Source: Roseivirga sp. UBA6052 (GTDB lineage Bacteria > Bacteroidota > Bacteroidia > Cytophagales > Cyclobacteriaceae). Taken from it: a DNA stretch of 64,000 bases. Position numbers and translations under genes: made by a program. The stretch lies in the NCBI GenBank assembly GCA_002427755.1, contig DIYO01000009.1:1174582-1238581 (forward strand). Reading direction: 5' to 3'. Positions 50,375 through 59,650 of this stretch are shown here, one piece after another (the stretch's first letter is position 1; each line of letters opens with the position of its first letter). Under the pieces are notes generated by a model, which saw only the letters and a list, made by a program, of their open reading frames with translations, did no database searches and was not told the origin of the DNA.

Positions 50375-51640
50375 TTAAAAATTTAATGGAATGAGATTGA
50401 AGTAAACCCCTATGTAGATTAAAGCAAAGACGGTCAGAAAAATAAGGCCTACAATGGCTAGATTCTTTAACCATGGTTTTGGTTTGAATTCCGCTGTGAG
50501 CTGGTTAGACATGATTACACGGTAATTGATGTAGGCAATAACAGGTGCTATCACAAACGAAAGCGTAGTCGCAAGATCTACTAAGTCTTTCAGGTTAGCT
50601 GAAAGCAAAAGGATGAAGAAAAACGAAATGACAGCAACAACTACCATCATAATAGTATACAGGGTCTTAATGCCTGTGCTTTTGAAAAATAAGAGACGGA
50701 CTGTTTCTCCCATTGCTCTTCCAAATCCATCGACTACAGTAATTGTGGTACTGAACATAGTCGAAAAGGCAGCAATTGCAATTACAGGATATGCCCAAGT
50801 GCCAAGTGCATTAGTATATAGTCTTACTACCTGGTCTGAGAAAACCGTACTATTGCTGGAAAGCTCTTCACCTGATCCATACATAACATAGGCGCCCAGG
50901 GTTAAGAAGCACAGCGCTAAAACAGCGGTTATGATATAGCCAAAATTAAAATCAAAGAGAATTTCTTTGAGCTTGGCCTTATAACCAGTCTGATTCATTC
51001 TTTCAATTGCCCAAAGGCTGTTCCAAGTAGATAAGTCCACAGCAGTCGGCATCCATCCCATAAGTGCTATAAGGAAGATGATGCTATTGCGCTCCATAAG
51101 TTCGGCAGGTATAAATCCTTCTATGGGTTCAATTCGGTCTTTACCTAAAACCCCGAAGAATGCTGTGAGTGTTGAAATCAAAAGAACAGCACCAACAACC
51201 TTCAAAAGACTGTCTAGGATGCTATACTTACCAAGAGCAAGAATAAGGGTACAAACCACTAATATGATTCCTGATAGATACGTTGGATCGATTTCCCAAC
51301 CCATTAGGTTATTGAGCATGCCTGCAGTTACAAAAGTCACGGCTGCTGTAACCGTAAACATGGAAGCTAAACTCAGGATAAAATATATCCATAGTACCCA
51401 GTCTCCTTCTTGCTTGTAGCCTTCTAGTAAACTCTTTCGTGTAGCGGCAGCGTAGCGACTACCAAATTCGAAGAAGGGATACTTCAAAACATTAGCTAGA
51501 ATGATAAAGGCAATTAGCTGAAAACCAAAATCAGCTCCGGCTCTTGTTGACTGAACTAGGTGAGACACTCCAATACATGTGCTTGCAAATAGAATTCCAG
51601 GGCCCAAGGCTTTCAGTAGATGCTTCTTGTCTAAACTCAT
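50375..51640 (-). CDS. Nramp-family divalent metal transporter-like protein, atypical motifs
   Basis: 421 residues with eleven or so helices. The family fold is recognisable, but the canonical metal-binding DPGN motif of TM1 is replaced by CIGVSHLVQSTRAGAD (residues ~22-37) and the TM6 MPH motif is replaced by MGWMPTAVDLS (~200-210). Such divergent Nramp-like proteins may carry Mg2+ or another substrate, or have lost metal transport. It stands alone, 90 bases after the tRNA gene on the same strand. Call is by overall topology plus family memory. Confidence 0.75.
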   Translation of the reverse strand: MSLDKKHLLKALGPGILFASTCIGVSHLVQSTRAGADFGFQLIAFIILANVLKYPFFEFGSRYAAATRKSLLEGYKQEGDWVLWIYFILSLASMFTVTAAVTFVTAGMLNNLMGWEIDPTYLSGIILVVCTLILALGKYSILDSLLKVVGAVLLISTLTAFFGVLGKDRIEPIEGFIPAELMERNSIIFLIALMGWMPTAVDLSTWNSLWAIERMNQTGYKAKLKEILFDFNFGYIITAVLALCFLTLGAYVMYGSGEELSSNSTVFSDQVVRLYTNALGTWAYPVIAIAAFSTMFSTTITVVDGFGRAMGETVRLLFFKSTGIKTLYTIMMVVVAVISFFFILLLSANLKDLVDLATTLSFVIAPVIAYINYRVIMSNQLTAEFKPKPWLKNLAIVGLIFLTVFALIYIGVYFNLIPLNF

Positions 51641-51823
51641 AGAACTCTAAAATAGAAATTAGTAGGAGAAGGTCATATTCAAAATTGACACAAGAAATCG
51701 GCCATAATGACATTAAAAATGGAATTCTGATTAAATAATCAGACAATATGGCTTGAAAGATGCAATGGTACAGTTTTCACTAATAGAAGGGTAAAACATT
51801 GAAAAATTAAAAAACTTAATAAT

Positions 51824-52249
51824 ATGAGCATTGTAAAAAGAAATTCAGACTGGTTAGTTCCTTCTACAATAGATGGATTTTTTGACCGTTTTTTTAATGA
51901 GACTAACGAGACCAGAGCTACCTCATTTGCTCCAAGAGTTGATGTAGCTGAAACTGATAAAGGATTTGAAATCGATCTAGCCGTTCCGGGTTTTGATAAG
52001 AAAGATTTCAACATTGATTTGAAGAAAGGATTCTTGACAGTAAGTGGGGAGAGAAAGTTTGAGGGTAAGAAAGAAGACAAGAATTTCTATTCAGTTCAAA
52101 CTCAGTATGGAACTTTTAGAAAGTCATTTCAATTACCAGATAACATTGTAGAAAAGAACATCGAAGCTTCATATGAGAATGGTATCTTAAGTGTATTCAT
52201 TCCAAAAGATGAGACTAAGAAAATAGAGTCTAAGATTACTGTGAAGTAG
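51824..52249 (+). CDS. Small heat-shock protein, Hsp20 family
   Basis: 141 residues: short N-terminal arm (SIVKRNSDWLVPS) and an alpha-crystallin domain (~35-138) with FEIDLAVPGFDKKDFNIDL, SGERK and the C-terminal ASYENGILSVFIPK motif (A-x-x-x-NGIL). It binds unfolded proteins and holds them for refolding. A strong terminator follows, and it precedes the HtrA gene on the same strand, which suits a common stress function although it has its own terminator. Confidence 0.94.
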   Translation: MSIVKRNSDWLVPSTIDGFFDRFFNETNETRATSFAPRVDVAETDKGFEIDLAVPGFDKKDFNIDLKKGFLTVSGERKFEGKKEDKNFYSVQTQYGTFRKSFQLPDNIVEKNIEASYENGILSVFIPKDETKKIESKITVK

Positions 52250-52273
52250 GTTAGTGTTGTTGAGGTTGATTAT

Positions 52274-52307
52274 GGGGCCGCCAGAAATGGTGGCCCTTTC
52301 TTTTTTG
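52274..52307 (+). terminator. Terminator after the Hsp20 gene
   Basis: Stem GGGCCGCC / GGTGGCCC (one G-U pair), 6-base loop, then TTTCTTTTTT. Confidence 0.85.
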
Positions 52308-52397
52308 TTAATTCGGGTTAAAAGATCGTTCAAATTCGATATTTTAGAACACACTGCTGATTCTGACCGTTACTAATCCACCACTTAACAAGTTTTT

Positions 52398-53843
52398 ATG
52401 GTATCTAAGAGACAATTTATTCTGGGTTTGGTGCTCGCCTCTGTTCTAGGTGGAGTCATTGTTTTGGTGGGTCTGAGTTTTTTCACGGTTGATGACAGTT
52501 CATCTTCTGTTGCGTATTCTGGTGATAGACCGCTACAACCATCTATTGCAGATGTTAATACTACGCCAAAGAATTACATCGTTCCTGAAGGTATCAACTT
52601 TATCAAAGCATCTAGAGCCATAGTCCCGGCTGTAGTGCATATCACAAATATTAGTTCAGTTTCCGGTAGATCTAGATCTTGGTCTAGGCTTTTTGGAAGA
52701 AGTAGAAGAATCCAGCAATCAACCGGTTCAGGTGTGATTATATCTCCTGATGGTTACATAGCCACAAATTATCATGTGGTAGAAGATGCTGATGAACTAG
52801 AAGTGAGGTTGGACGATAACAGAAGAATAAGTGCTGAGCTTGTAGGAGTTGATCCGGATACTGACTTGGCCTTAATTAAAATAGATGTTGAAAATCTTCC
52901 AAATGTAGGTTTTGGAGATTCTGATCAAGTAGAAATTGGAGAATGGGTTTTAGCTGTCGGGAATCCTTTCGACTTGAATAATACTGTTACAGCTGGTATA
53001 GTTAGTGCTAAGGCAAGAAATATCAACCTCATAGGAGGAAGACAAAATAGATATGGCATTGAATCCTTTATACAGACAGATGCAGTTGTAAACCGAGGGA
53101 ACTCAGGTGGAGCTCTAGTCAACTTAGATGGAGAGTTAATTGGAATCAACACGGCCATCGCTACTAATACCGGAACATTTAATGGCTATTCTTTTGCTGT
53201 CCCTTCCATCTTGGTAAAGAAGGTAATGGATGATTTGCTTGAGTATGGTGAGGTTCAAAGAGGCTTATTAGGAATAGAAATTAGAGATGCGGATGGTCGA
53301 TTTACAAAAGAATTATCAGGTATATATGTAAGTGGTGTAAATCCTGGTGGCGCAGCAGATGAAGCCGGTCTTGAAGAAGAAGATGTTATTGTGGGAATTG
53401 ATGATAGAAAAGTTAGGACCACTAGTGAACTGCAAGAATTTGTAGCTCGTAAGCGCCCAGGTGATGAAATTAAAGTTACTTACATGAGAAGAGGGAAGGA
53501 AGAGAACACTCAATTGGTGTTAATGAAGAAAGAGATTATCGCGTCTTTATCTCCTGAAGAAATACAATTAACCTATTCCATTGAAGGTGCTATATTCTCA
53601 GAAGTGCCATCGACTATTCAAAGACAGTTAAGAATTGATGGAGGTGTTCAAATCGTGGAACTTGGTGATGGTGCTTGGGAAGAGTCTGGATTAGAAGAAG
53701 GCTTTGTAATTACAAAAGTTGGAGACCAGGATATCAACGGACTTGAGGACTTTCAAGCACTTTTAGATTCAAAAGAAAGAGATTTCTACGTATTGGGTAA
53801 ATCGAAAGACGGTAAGAAGGACTATTTCAAAATAGACTGGTAA
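52398..53843 (+). CDS. HtrA/DegP-like periplasmic serine protease
   Basis: 481 residues. N-terminal membrane anchor (FILGLVLASVLGGVIVLVGLSFF), a trypsin-like domain with the catalytic His in GYIATNYHVVEDADE, Asp in DPDTDLALIKID and Ser in NRGNSGGALVN, and two PDZ domains (~285-375 and ~395-475, e.g. NPGGAADEAGLEEEDVIVGI). It degrades misfolded envelope proteins under stress. Ends with a hairpin terminator. Start ATG 52398 is clear. Confidence 0.95.
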   Translation: MVSKRQFILGLVLASVLGGVIVLVGLSFFTVDDSSSSVAYSGDRPLQPSIADVNTTPKNYIVPEGINFIKASRAIVPAVVHITNISSVSGRSRSWSRLFGRSRRIQQSTGSGVIISPDGYIATNYHVVEDADELEVRLDDNRRISAELVGVDPDTDLALIKIDVENLPNVGFGDSDQVEIGEWVLAVGNPFDLNNTVTAGIVSAKARNINLIGGRQNRYGIESFIQTDAVVNRGNSGGALVNLDGELIGINTAIATNTGTFNGYSFAVPSILVKKVMDDLLEYGEVQRGLLGIEIRDADGRFTKELSGIYVSGVNPGGAADEAGLEEEDVIVGIDDRKVRTTSELQEFVARKRPGDEIKVTYMRRGKEENTQLVLMKKEIIASLSPEEIQLTYSIEGAIFSEVPSTIQRQLRIDGGVQIVELGDGAWEESGLEEGFVITKVGDQDINGLEDFQALLDSKERDFYVLGKSKDGKKDYFKIDW

Positions 53844-53863
53844 GAAGAGCTTAAAAAAATGCG

Positions 53864-53902
53864 AAGCCTCTCTCCCTAGCTCTTAGGACGAGAGGCTTTT
53901 TT
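53864..53902 (+). terminator. Terminator after the HtrA-like gene
   Basis: Stem AAGCCTCTC / GAGAGGCTT followed by six T residues; loop of 17 bases. Confidence 0.82.
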
Positions 53903-53991
53903 GTATTATCCCTTAACTACAAATAGCTATTCTTCCTTTGCACTCCTCTTGAAATAAGCGTAACTATGAACTCGAAAACTACTTTTTGGAA

Positions 53992-55542
53992 ATGGGAATA
54001 CAACAAGATTTTGGGATTGCTGAAGCATTAAAAAACATTGGTGTTTCAGACCACAATGCAGGTACTTCAACTGGTTCAATCAGTCACGATTCTAGTGAAA
54101 AGATTGAGTCTTATTCGCCAGTAGACAACGCCTATATAGGTTCAGTATCTGTTACTACGCCTGATCAATATGAAGAAACAATTAACGCAGCCCAAAAGGC
54201 TTTTGTGACTTGGAGAAATGTGCCGGCACCTCAGCGAGGTGAAATTGTTCGTCAGTTTGGTAATAAGTTGAGAGACCATAAAGAGGACCTAGGTAAGTTG
54301 GTTTCTTATGAAATGGGTAAATCTTATCAAGAAGGATTGGGTGAAGTTCAAGAGATGATCGATATCTGTGATTTTGCAGTGGGGTTATCTAGACAGCTGC
54401 ATGGGTTAACCATCAAATCTGAGCGCCCTGGACATCACATGCAAGAGCAGTGGCATCCTCTGGGTATTGTTGGAATCATATCGGCATTCAACTTCCCTGT
54501 GGCCGTTTGGTCTTGGAATACAGCTTTGGCTTGGGTTTGTGGAAATGTTTGCATCTGGAAGCCTTCAGAAAAAACTCCTCTGTGTGGTATTGCATGCCAG
54601 CATATCATAAGTGAAGTGTTAAAAGAAAATGACTTACCTGAAGGTATCTCATGTCTCATAAATGGAGATTATAAGGTAGGTGAGATGATGACTACCGATA
54701 AGAGAGTTCCACTAGTTTCAGCTACAGGGTCTACTAGAATGGGTAAGATTGTTGGTAGAACAGTTGCTGAAAGATTAGGTAAGTCAATTCTCGAATTAGG
54801 AGGCAACAATGCCATTATTGTTACGCCAAATGCTGATCTAAAAATGACAGTTATTGGTTCTGTTTTTGGAGCCGTTGGCACTGCTGGACAGAGATGTACT
54901 TCAACTCGTAGATTAATAATTCACGATTCTATTTATGATAAAGTGAAGGATGCTTTGGTTGATGCTTATGGTCAGCTAAGAATAGGTAATCCGCTAGACG
55001 AAAATAACCACGTGGGTCCACTAATCGATACTGATGCTGTTAACAATTATAACAGTGCAATTGAAAAAGTGAAGACCGAAGGTGGTAATGTTCTAGTCGA
55101 AGGTGGTGTTTTAGATGGAGAAGGATTTGAAAGTGGCTGTTATGTGAAACCTTGTATTGTAGAGGCAGAAAACGGCTTTGAGATTGTGCAGCATGAAACT
55201 TTTGCTCCAATTTTATACCTCATAAAGTATTCAGGTGATGTGCATAATGCCATAGATATTCAGAATGGTGTGGTGCAAGGTTTGTCGTCTGCAATTATGA
55301 CTAATAACGTGCAAGAAGCTCATAGTTTCTTATCTGCAGTTGGTTCAGATTGTGGAATTGCCAATGTAAACATCGGAACTTCAGGAGCTGAAATTGGTGG
55401 TGCCTTTGGCGGAGAAAAAGAAACGGGTGGAGGTAGAGAGTCAGGCTCAGATGCTTGGAAGGCTTACATGAGACGCCAAACCAATACGCTGAACTATACA
55501 ACTGACTTACCGTTGGCTCAAGGGATCAAATTCGATCTTTAA
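53992..55542 (+). CDS. Aldehyde dehydrogenase, ALDH7 (aminoadipate-semialdehyde-like)
   Basis: 516 residues from the ATG at 53992; an in-frame TTG two codons earlier is less likely. ALDH motifs: FNFPVAVWSWN near residue 165, catalytic Glu in LELGGNNAII near 263 and catalytic Cys in GTAGQRCTSTRR near 297. The VAVWSWNTALAWVCGN wording matches the antiquitin-like ALDH7 group, which oxidises alpha-aminoadipate semialdehyde in lysine breakdown or makes betaine in other organisms. NAD+-dependent, cytosolic. Exact substrate unproven. Confidence 0.9.
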   Translation: MGIQQDFGIAEALKNIGVSDHNAGTSTGSISHDSSEKIESYSPVDNAYIGSVSVTTPDQYEETINAAQKAFVTWRNVPAPQRGEIVRQFGNKLRDHKEDLGKLVSYEMGKSYQEGLGEVQEMIDICDFAVGLSRQLHGLTIKSERPGHHMQEQWHPLGIVGIISAFNFPVAVWSWNTALAWVCGNVCIWKPSEKTPLCGIACQHIISEVLKENDLPEGISCLINGDYKVGEMMTTDKRVPLVSATGSTRMGKIVGRTVAERLGKSILELGGNNAIIVTPNADLKMTVIGSVFGAVGTAGQRCTSTRRLIIHDSIYDKVKDALVDAYGQLRIGNPLDENNHVGPLIDTDAVNNYNSAIEKVKTEGGNVLVEGGVLDGEGFESGCYVKPCIVEAENGFEIVQHETFAPILYLIKYSGDVHNAIDIQNGVVQGLSSAIMTNNVQEAHSFLSAVGSDCGIANVNIGTSGAEIGGAFGGEKETGGGRESGSDAWKAYMRRQTNTLNYTTDLPLAQGIKFDL

Positions 55543-55563
55543 AAAGCAGAGTTAAGAATATTA

Positions 55564-56277
55564 CTAGGAAAGGGTGCCAACGGCACCTTTTTCTTTTAAT
55601 AGATCTAGGTGAGTCATTTCTATTCTATCCCTTGATTTTTCGATTGAAGTGAGGCTTACTGTCTTGACTTCTCCATTCCTATCCATAACAAAATCATTCC
55701 AAGCATCTCCTTTTCCTCCATTCAAATGGAAGTCAATTATTTCTTCTTGCTTAAAATCATTTCGTTCTTTCAACCATTTATCAAACCAAGTCTTCCTTTC
55801 TAATCTAACTGGATCTGGATATAAGGTGCTCGATGACCATATATATGGAGTATCGTTATTTAAGGATTTATAATCGAGTTTATCACCGGCCCACACGAGT
55901 TGAGATACTTTAGTCTCTTTATTAGAATCGAGGATGATTAAAGTGAAAGGTTCAATTCCCTCAAAATCGTAATCACTGGCAAAACTTTCTGCTCGTTCAA
56001 AAGCGAAGAAATCGAGCAGCATAAGTCCTCTGCTTCTTCGGTAAGGTGGTTTGTGACTATGTTTCTCAAAACCTCCGTTGAGTAGTACCAATGTAAATCT
56101 TGCTTTATCAGTTGCAATCCACGTACCTCCGGCAAGTGGGTCTTTCGGGAAGTAAATTTGTTTATTACCTATTTGATAGCCTTTAGGTGCTAGAGCGGCT
56201 CTTTTAGGTGTCTCGTCTCTATTAGAGGTTAGAATGTAATCTCCGTTAGCCCTCGGAAGATAAGTTACTGTGCACAT
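55564..56277 (-). CDS. NRDE-family protein (TANGO2-like)
   Basis: 237 residues. Begins MCTVTYLPRANGDYILTSNRDET, where the mature N-terminal Cys and the NRDE motif define the TANGO2/NRDE family; PLAGGTWIATDKARFTLVLLNG is the second conserved segment. TANGO2-like proteins have been linked to heme traffic and to lipid metabolism in eukaryotes; bacterial members are little studied. It overlaps the DinB-family gene by 32 bases. Confidence 0.9.
   Translation of the reverse strand: MCTVTYLPRANGDYILTSNRDETPKRAALAPKGYQIGNKQIYFPKDPLAGGTWIATDKARFTLVLLNGGFEKHSHKPPYRRSRGLMLLDFFAFERAESFASDYDFEGIEPFTLIILDSNKETKVSQLVWAGDKLDYKSLNNDTPYIWSSSTLYPDPVRLERKTWFDKWLKERNDFKQEEIIDFHLNGGKGDAWNDFVMDRNGEVKTVSLTSIEKSRDRIEMTHLDLLKEKGAVGTLS
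55573..55597 (+). terminator. Terminator of the ALDH gene, embedded in the NRDE gene end
   Basis: Stem GGTGCC-aac-GGCACC plus TTTTTCTTTT on the + strand. It lies inside the last codons of the convergent NRDE gene (KEKGAVGTLS), so coding and termination share DNA. Confidence 0.72.
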
Positions 56278-56779
56278 TTTGCTCTTTCTCGTATTTGATT
56301 GTTGAATATGCTATTCCAAAGCCCTCTGGAATGCTCACAAGTTCAAATTCACTTATCAGTGCAATCTTAATAATTGCCATATGATGAATGGCATGCTCAA
56401 TGTTGTATTGCAATTCTCTAAAAAAAGAAGTCTTAATAATAGTGGGATCTTCTTTTTTGATGTCATAATTAGCCTTCAGAATTAGGTCATGATCTTCTGA
56501 GAGATTATCCAACTCAGACTTTAAGGCATTCATTTTCTCTATCGCCATAAGCCGATTTTCCTCAATTACTTTGTCATGCCCTCGTTTATCATAGTTAACG
56601 GTACCAGTTTCGGTTCCCAATACCATTAGGTCATAGAACTCAATAATATGCCTAATGTGTTTACCTATGGTATTACCTGAAAGCACCTTGAGAGGGGCTC
56701 TAAACTCATCGTCTTTTAGTTGATTAGAAATGGATATGAGTTGATCTAATATAGACCTAGATACTTGCTGAAGTTTCAT
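56246..56779 (-). CDS. DinB-family protein
   Basis: 177 residues in a four-helix bundle pattern. Metal-type His residues in GKHIRHIIEFYD near residue 50 and EHAIHHMAIIKI near 133-137 match the DinB/YfiT three-His site. Members include thiol S-transferases and unknown enzymes. It starts 32 bases inside the NRDE gene, so the two are co-transcribed. Substrate unknown. Confidence 0.85.
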   Translation of the reverse strand: MKLQQVSRSILDQLISISNQLKDDEFRAPLKVLSGNTIGKHIRHIIEFYDLMVLGTETGTVNYDKRGHDKVIEENRLMAIEKMNALKSELDNLSEDHDLILKANYDIKKEDPTIIKTSFFRELQYNIEHAIHHMAIIKIALISEFELVSIPEGFGIAYSTIKYEKEQNVHSNLSSEG

Positions 56780-56851
56780 TAAAAAATGAGTTATGACTGA
56801 AAATCAATTCAATATAGTCCGTGAAAGTTTAATTCTATCTTGATTTGGAAA

Positions 56852-57319
56852 TCATTTTTCTTCAATGATTTTAGACCAAGCTTGATTGGCTTTAGGCAGC
56901 AGAACGTTTTCTTCTTTGTTCCAAAGCTTTAAAGTGTTTGTAAATCGGAAGTTATAAAAGAGGTACAATTTGTCGTCAATGATCTTAAATGTCTCCGGGT
57001 CAATTTTAACCTTGTCACCATCTGCCATGGCATATGCACAGTAACCTCCGTACTCTGGTTCATATTTTTCAGGATTAGTCTTGAATAACTCTAGATTTTT
57101 TTGATTCTTAAATCGGTACTCAATTCCATTTCTGTTGAAAGTGAATTTTTCTTGACCTTCAGAAGCACTGTTTTCGGTGTAATATGCTACCACATCATAG
57201 CCTTGCACAGCTAACTTACCTTTCACATTATAGTGTTTTGAACTGTAAGGTAACTCTTGAGCCTGAGCGGCTTGGCCCGCTATAGCGATAGTTAACAGCA
57301 AGAATAAAAACTTCTTCAT
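56852..57319 (-). CDS. Exported YHS-domain protein
   Basis: 155 residues from the ATG at 57319, chosen for its clean signal peptide (MKKFLFLLLTIAIAGQAAQAQ); a longer frame adds seven residues. The YHS domain (~30-110, VKGKLAVQGYDVVAYYTENS ... EPEYGGYCAYAMADG) carries Tyr/His/Cys residues thought to bind metal. Periplasmic. Stand-alone gene upstream of DinB/NRDE with a 72-base gap. Confidence 0.88.
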   Translation of the reverse strand: MKKFLFLLLTIAIAGQAAQAQELPYSSKHYNVKGKLAVQGYDVVAYYTENSASEGQEKFTFNRNGIEYRFKNQKNLELFKTNPEKYEPEYGGYCAYAMADGDKVKIDPETFKIIDDKLYLFYNFRFTNTLKLWNKEENVLLPKANQAWSKIIEEK

Positions 57320-57437
57320 TTTATTTTTTTGGTAATCCAAACGGCATGTTACAAAATAGGATGCTTTTTAAAGGCGTCCGCCCGACATTTATAGCTTAAG
57401 TCTTAGAAACTTTGATTTTTAAATGGTCTATGGGTTT

Positions 57438-57449
57438 ACGATATTTCGT
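57438..57449. promoter_or_regulatory. Palindrome before the sigma-54 activator gene
   Basis: ACGATATTTCGT, one base from the perfect palindrome ACGATATATCGT at 59445-59456 upstream of the sigma-54 promoter. It is immediately upstream of the activator's ATG, suggesting that the activator binds its own leader. Inference from the shared motif. Confidence 0.5.
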
Positions 57450-57451
57450 GA

Positions 57452-59323
57452 ATGAACATCGATGATGAACACTCGAAAAGGTTAATTGAACTTGCATCAT
57501 TTACTGTAGAGAATGCGCTTGCGTCAATTTTCTGGATGGACGAATCTGGAAAGCTACATTTTGCTAATCATACCGCACAGCGTCAATATGGTTATTCCGA
57601 AGAGGAGTTCATGAATATGAATGTTCTAGAGCTTAACCCTAATTTTTCTAAAGAAGCTTACAGTGACCTTTGGAAACAAGTAAGACAAGAAAAGCGTGTT
57701 AGGGTTGAATCTACTCACGTTGATAAGGATGGTAAGGAGTTTCCTGTTGAGGTCTTTGTTAACAATACCAACTTTCAAGGAAAGTCTTACAATGTGAGTT
57801 TTGTGTTGGACATAACGGAGAGAAAAAGAAAAGAGAAGCTGCTAAACTCATTATCTGCTGAAACTGCTACCACACTCGGTACTGGTTTTTTTGAAACTCT
57901 CGTAAAACATATTTCTGAGTCTTTGGGGGTTAAAATGGTTTTGGCCACAATAGTGGCGAATAAAGAAAAAACCAGACTTAGGACTTTGGCCTATTATTCA
58001 GAGGGCCAATTAAAAGAGAATATTGAATTTAGTACTGAAGGCACACCCTGTAAAAATGTATTTGAATCTAATGAGCCCTACTATTTAGCAACCGGTGTAA
58101 AAGATCATTTCCCTAAAGAATCGAGTGTTGAAGGATATTTTGGGGTACCGATTTTTGTCGAGGGAGGAGATTGTTTGGGGCATATTGGTTTGTTCCATGA
58201 CAAGGCCTTAATTCTAAACTCAGATGAAAAGGAAATTTTAAAGATATTCTCAGATAGGGCCGGTGTTGAACTCGAGAGAAACCTCGCCAATGAGCGTCTG
58301 ATGGAGGCCTTAAATGAGGTAGAGCTGCTTAAAAATAGGCTAGAAGCAGAGAATTCTTATTTGCAAGAGGAGATCAACTTGGAGCATAATTTTCAGGAGA
58401 TAATTACGAGAAGTGAGCGTTTTAAAGCCATACTTTCCAACATTGAACAAGTTGCGGTTACTGATGCAACTGTCTTGATATCCGGTGAGTCGGGTACGGG
58501 TAAAGAGCTATTGGCAAGAGCAATCCATAATATTAGTAAGAGGGTGGATAGGCCTCTAGTAAAAGTGAATTGCGCGGCTTTGCCGGCAAATCTTATTGAG
58601 AGTGAATTATTTGGTCATGAGAAAGGAGCGTTTACAGGGGCAATAGCTAAAAAGATTGGAAGATTTGAGCTTGCCGATGGTGGTACCCTTTTTTTAGATG
58701 AGATGGGGGAGCTTCCTTTAGAGCTTCAGTCTAAACTCTTAAGGGCTTTACAAGAAGGTGAATTTGAAAAGGTAGGTAGTACTAAGACGCAAAAGGTAGA
58801 TGTAAGAGTGATAGCTGCTACAAATCGTGATCTTGAATCTGAGGTTTCTCATGGAAAATTTAGAGCAGACTTATATTATAGATTAAATGTGTTTCCCGTT
58901 GAGAGTATAGCCCTAAGGGAACGTAAAGAAGATATATCCCTTTTAGTGAAGCACTTTGTCGCCAAGTTTTCTGCCAAGGTTGGAAAGCAGATTTCTAATA
59001 TTCCCAAACGGGTTATTACTTCTTTACAGTCTTACGACTGGCCAGGGAATATTAGAGAATTGGAAAATGTTATTGAAAGAGCAGTGATCCTTTCAGCAAC
59101 CAATACGCTTGAACTCGGAGACTGGATCCCTAAAAAAGTAGAGGTTTCTACGAATAGCGAATTCGATACTTTAGCCGAATTTGAGAGAAAGTACATTCTG
59201 AGTGTATTGCAAAAAACCTCATGGCGTGTTAGTGGGGAGAGGGGTGCTGCAAAGATCCTAGATATGAGGCCTACCACTCTAGAATCGAGGATGAAAAAAC
59301 TAGGTATTAAAAGAGGTTTTTAG
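57452..59323 (+). CDS. Sigma-54-dependent transcriptional activator (PAS-GAF-AAA+-HTH)
   Basis: 623 residues. PAS domain (~10-128), GAF domain (~140-285), a short coiled linker, AAA+ domain (~315-545) with Walker A GESGTGKELLARAIH, the sigma-54-contacting GAFTGA loop (HEKGAFTGAIAK) and Walker B GGTLFLDEMGEL, then a Fis-type HTH (~585-620, GAAKILDMRPTTLESRMKK). The intact GAFTGA loop marks it as a true sigma-54 activator. It has no receiver domain, so the PAS and GAF parts sense the signal directly, perhaps redox or a small ligand. Its likely target is the sigma-54 promoter 220 bases downstream. Confidence 0.94.
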   Translation: MNIDDEHSKRLIELASFTVENALASIFWMDESGKLHFANHTAQRQYGYSEEEFMNMNVLELNPNFSKEAYSDLWKQVRQEKRVRVESTHVDKDGKEFPVEVFVNNTNFQGKSYNVSFVLDITERKRKEKLLNSLSAETATTLGTGFFETLVKHISESLGVKMVLATIVANKEKTRLRTLAYYSEGQLKENIEFSTEGTPCKNVFESNEPYYLATGVKDHFPKESSVEGYFGVPIFVEGGDCLGHIGLFHDKALILNSDEKEILKIFSDRAGVELERNLANERLMEALNEVELLKNRLEAENSYLQEEINLEHNFQEIITRSERFKAILSNIEQVAVTDATVLISGESGTGKELLARAIHNISKRVDRPLVKVNCAALPANLIESELFGHEKGAFTGAIAKKIGRFELADGGTLFLDEMGELPLELQSKLLRALQEGEFEKVGSTKTQKVDVRVIAATNRDLESEVSHGKFRADLYYRLNVFPVESIALRERKEDISLLVKHFVAKFSAKVGKQISNIPKRVITSLQSYDWPGNIRELENVIERAVILSATNTLELGDWIPKKVEVSTNSEFDTLAEFERKYILSVLQKTSWRVSGERGAAKILDMRPTTLESRMKKLGIKRGF

Positions 59324-59334
59324 GTTCATAATGA

Positions 59335-59456
59335 TTCCCGATATATCAGGAATATATGGGGTCGAATTGTCAAAAACTCTTCTGAATTAATTCATTGAAG
59401 ATTTTTGGCCATCATATCTTCTGATATGATATTTCAAGAAAATCACGATATATCGT
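59335..59456 (+). promoter_or_regulatory. Upstream activator sites (three palindromes) before the sigma-54 promoter
   Basis: Three dyads sit 80-200 bases upstream of the promoter: TTCCcGATATATCaGGAA (59335-59352), ATCATATC-ttct-GATATGAT (59411-59430) and ACGATATATCGT (59445-59456). Common theme GATAT/ATATC. Activators of this class bind such enhancer sites and loop to sigma-54 polymerase. A near-identical site precedes the activator gene. Confidence 0.6.
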
Positions 59457-59534
59457 ATTAAAAAATTAACATTTCAAACATGTGTAGAATTCTAAAGTAT
59501 TGATATTCAATTGAATAAAGGTTTGTTTTTTAGT

Positions 59535-59551
59535 TTGGCACGTCAATTGTC
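59535..59551 (+). promoter_or_regulatory. Sigma-54 promoter for the ATP-grasp/LysE/Crp operon
   Basis: TTGGCACG-N4-TTGTC: TGGCAC at 59536-59541 and TTG at 59547-59549, the exact -24/-12 spacing of the sigma-54 consensus TGGCAC-N5-TTGC with one difference (T for C). About 100 bases before the ATP-grasp start. Confidence 0.75.
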
Positions 59552-59650
59552 TTTTGTAAGACGGTTTTGCAGACGGTAAAACGACAAAGTGTTTAGCGCA
59601 CTTATTCTTGACAAAACTGAAATTATGATTGTACGTTGAGTATCTTTCAA

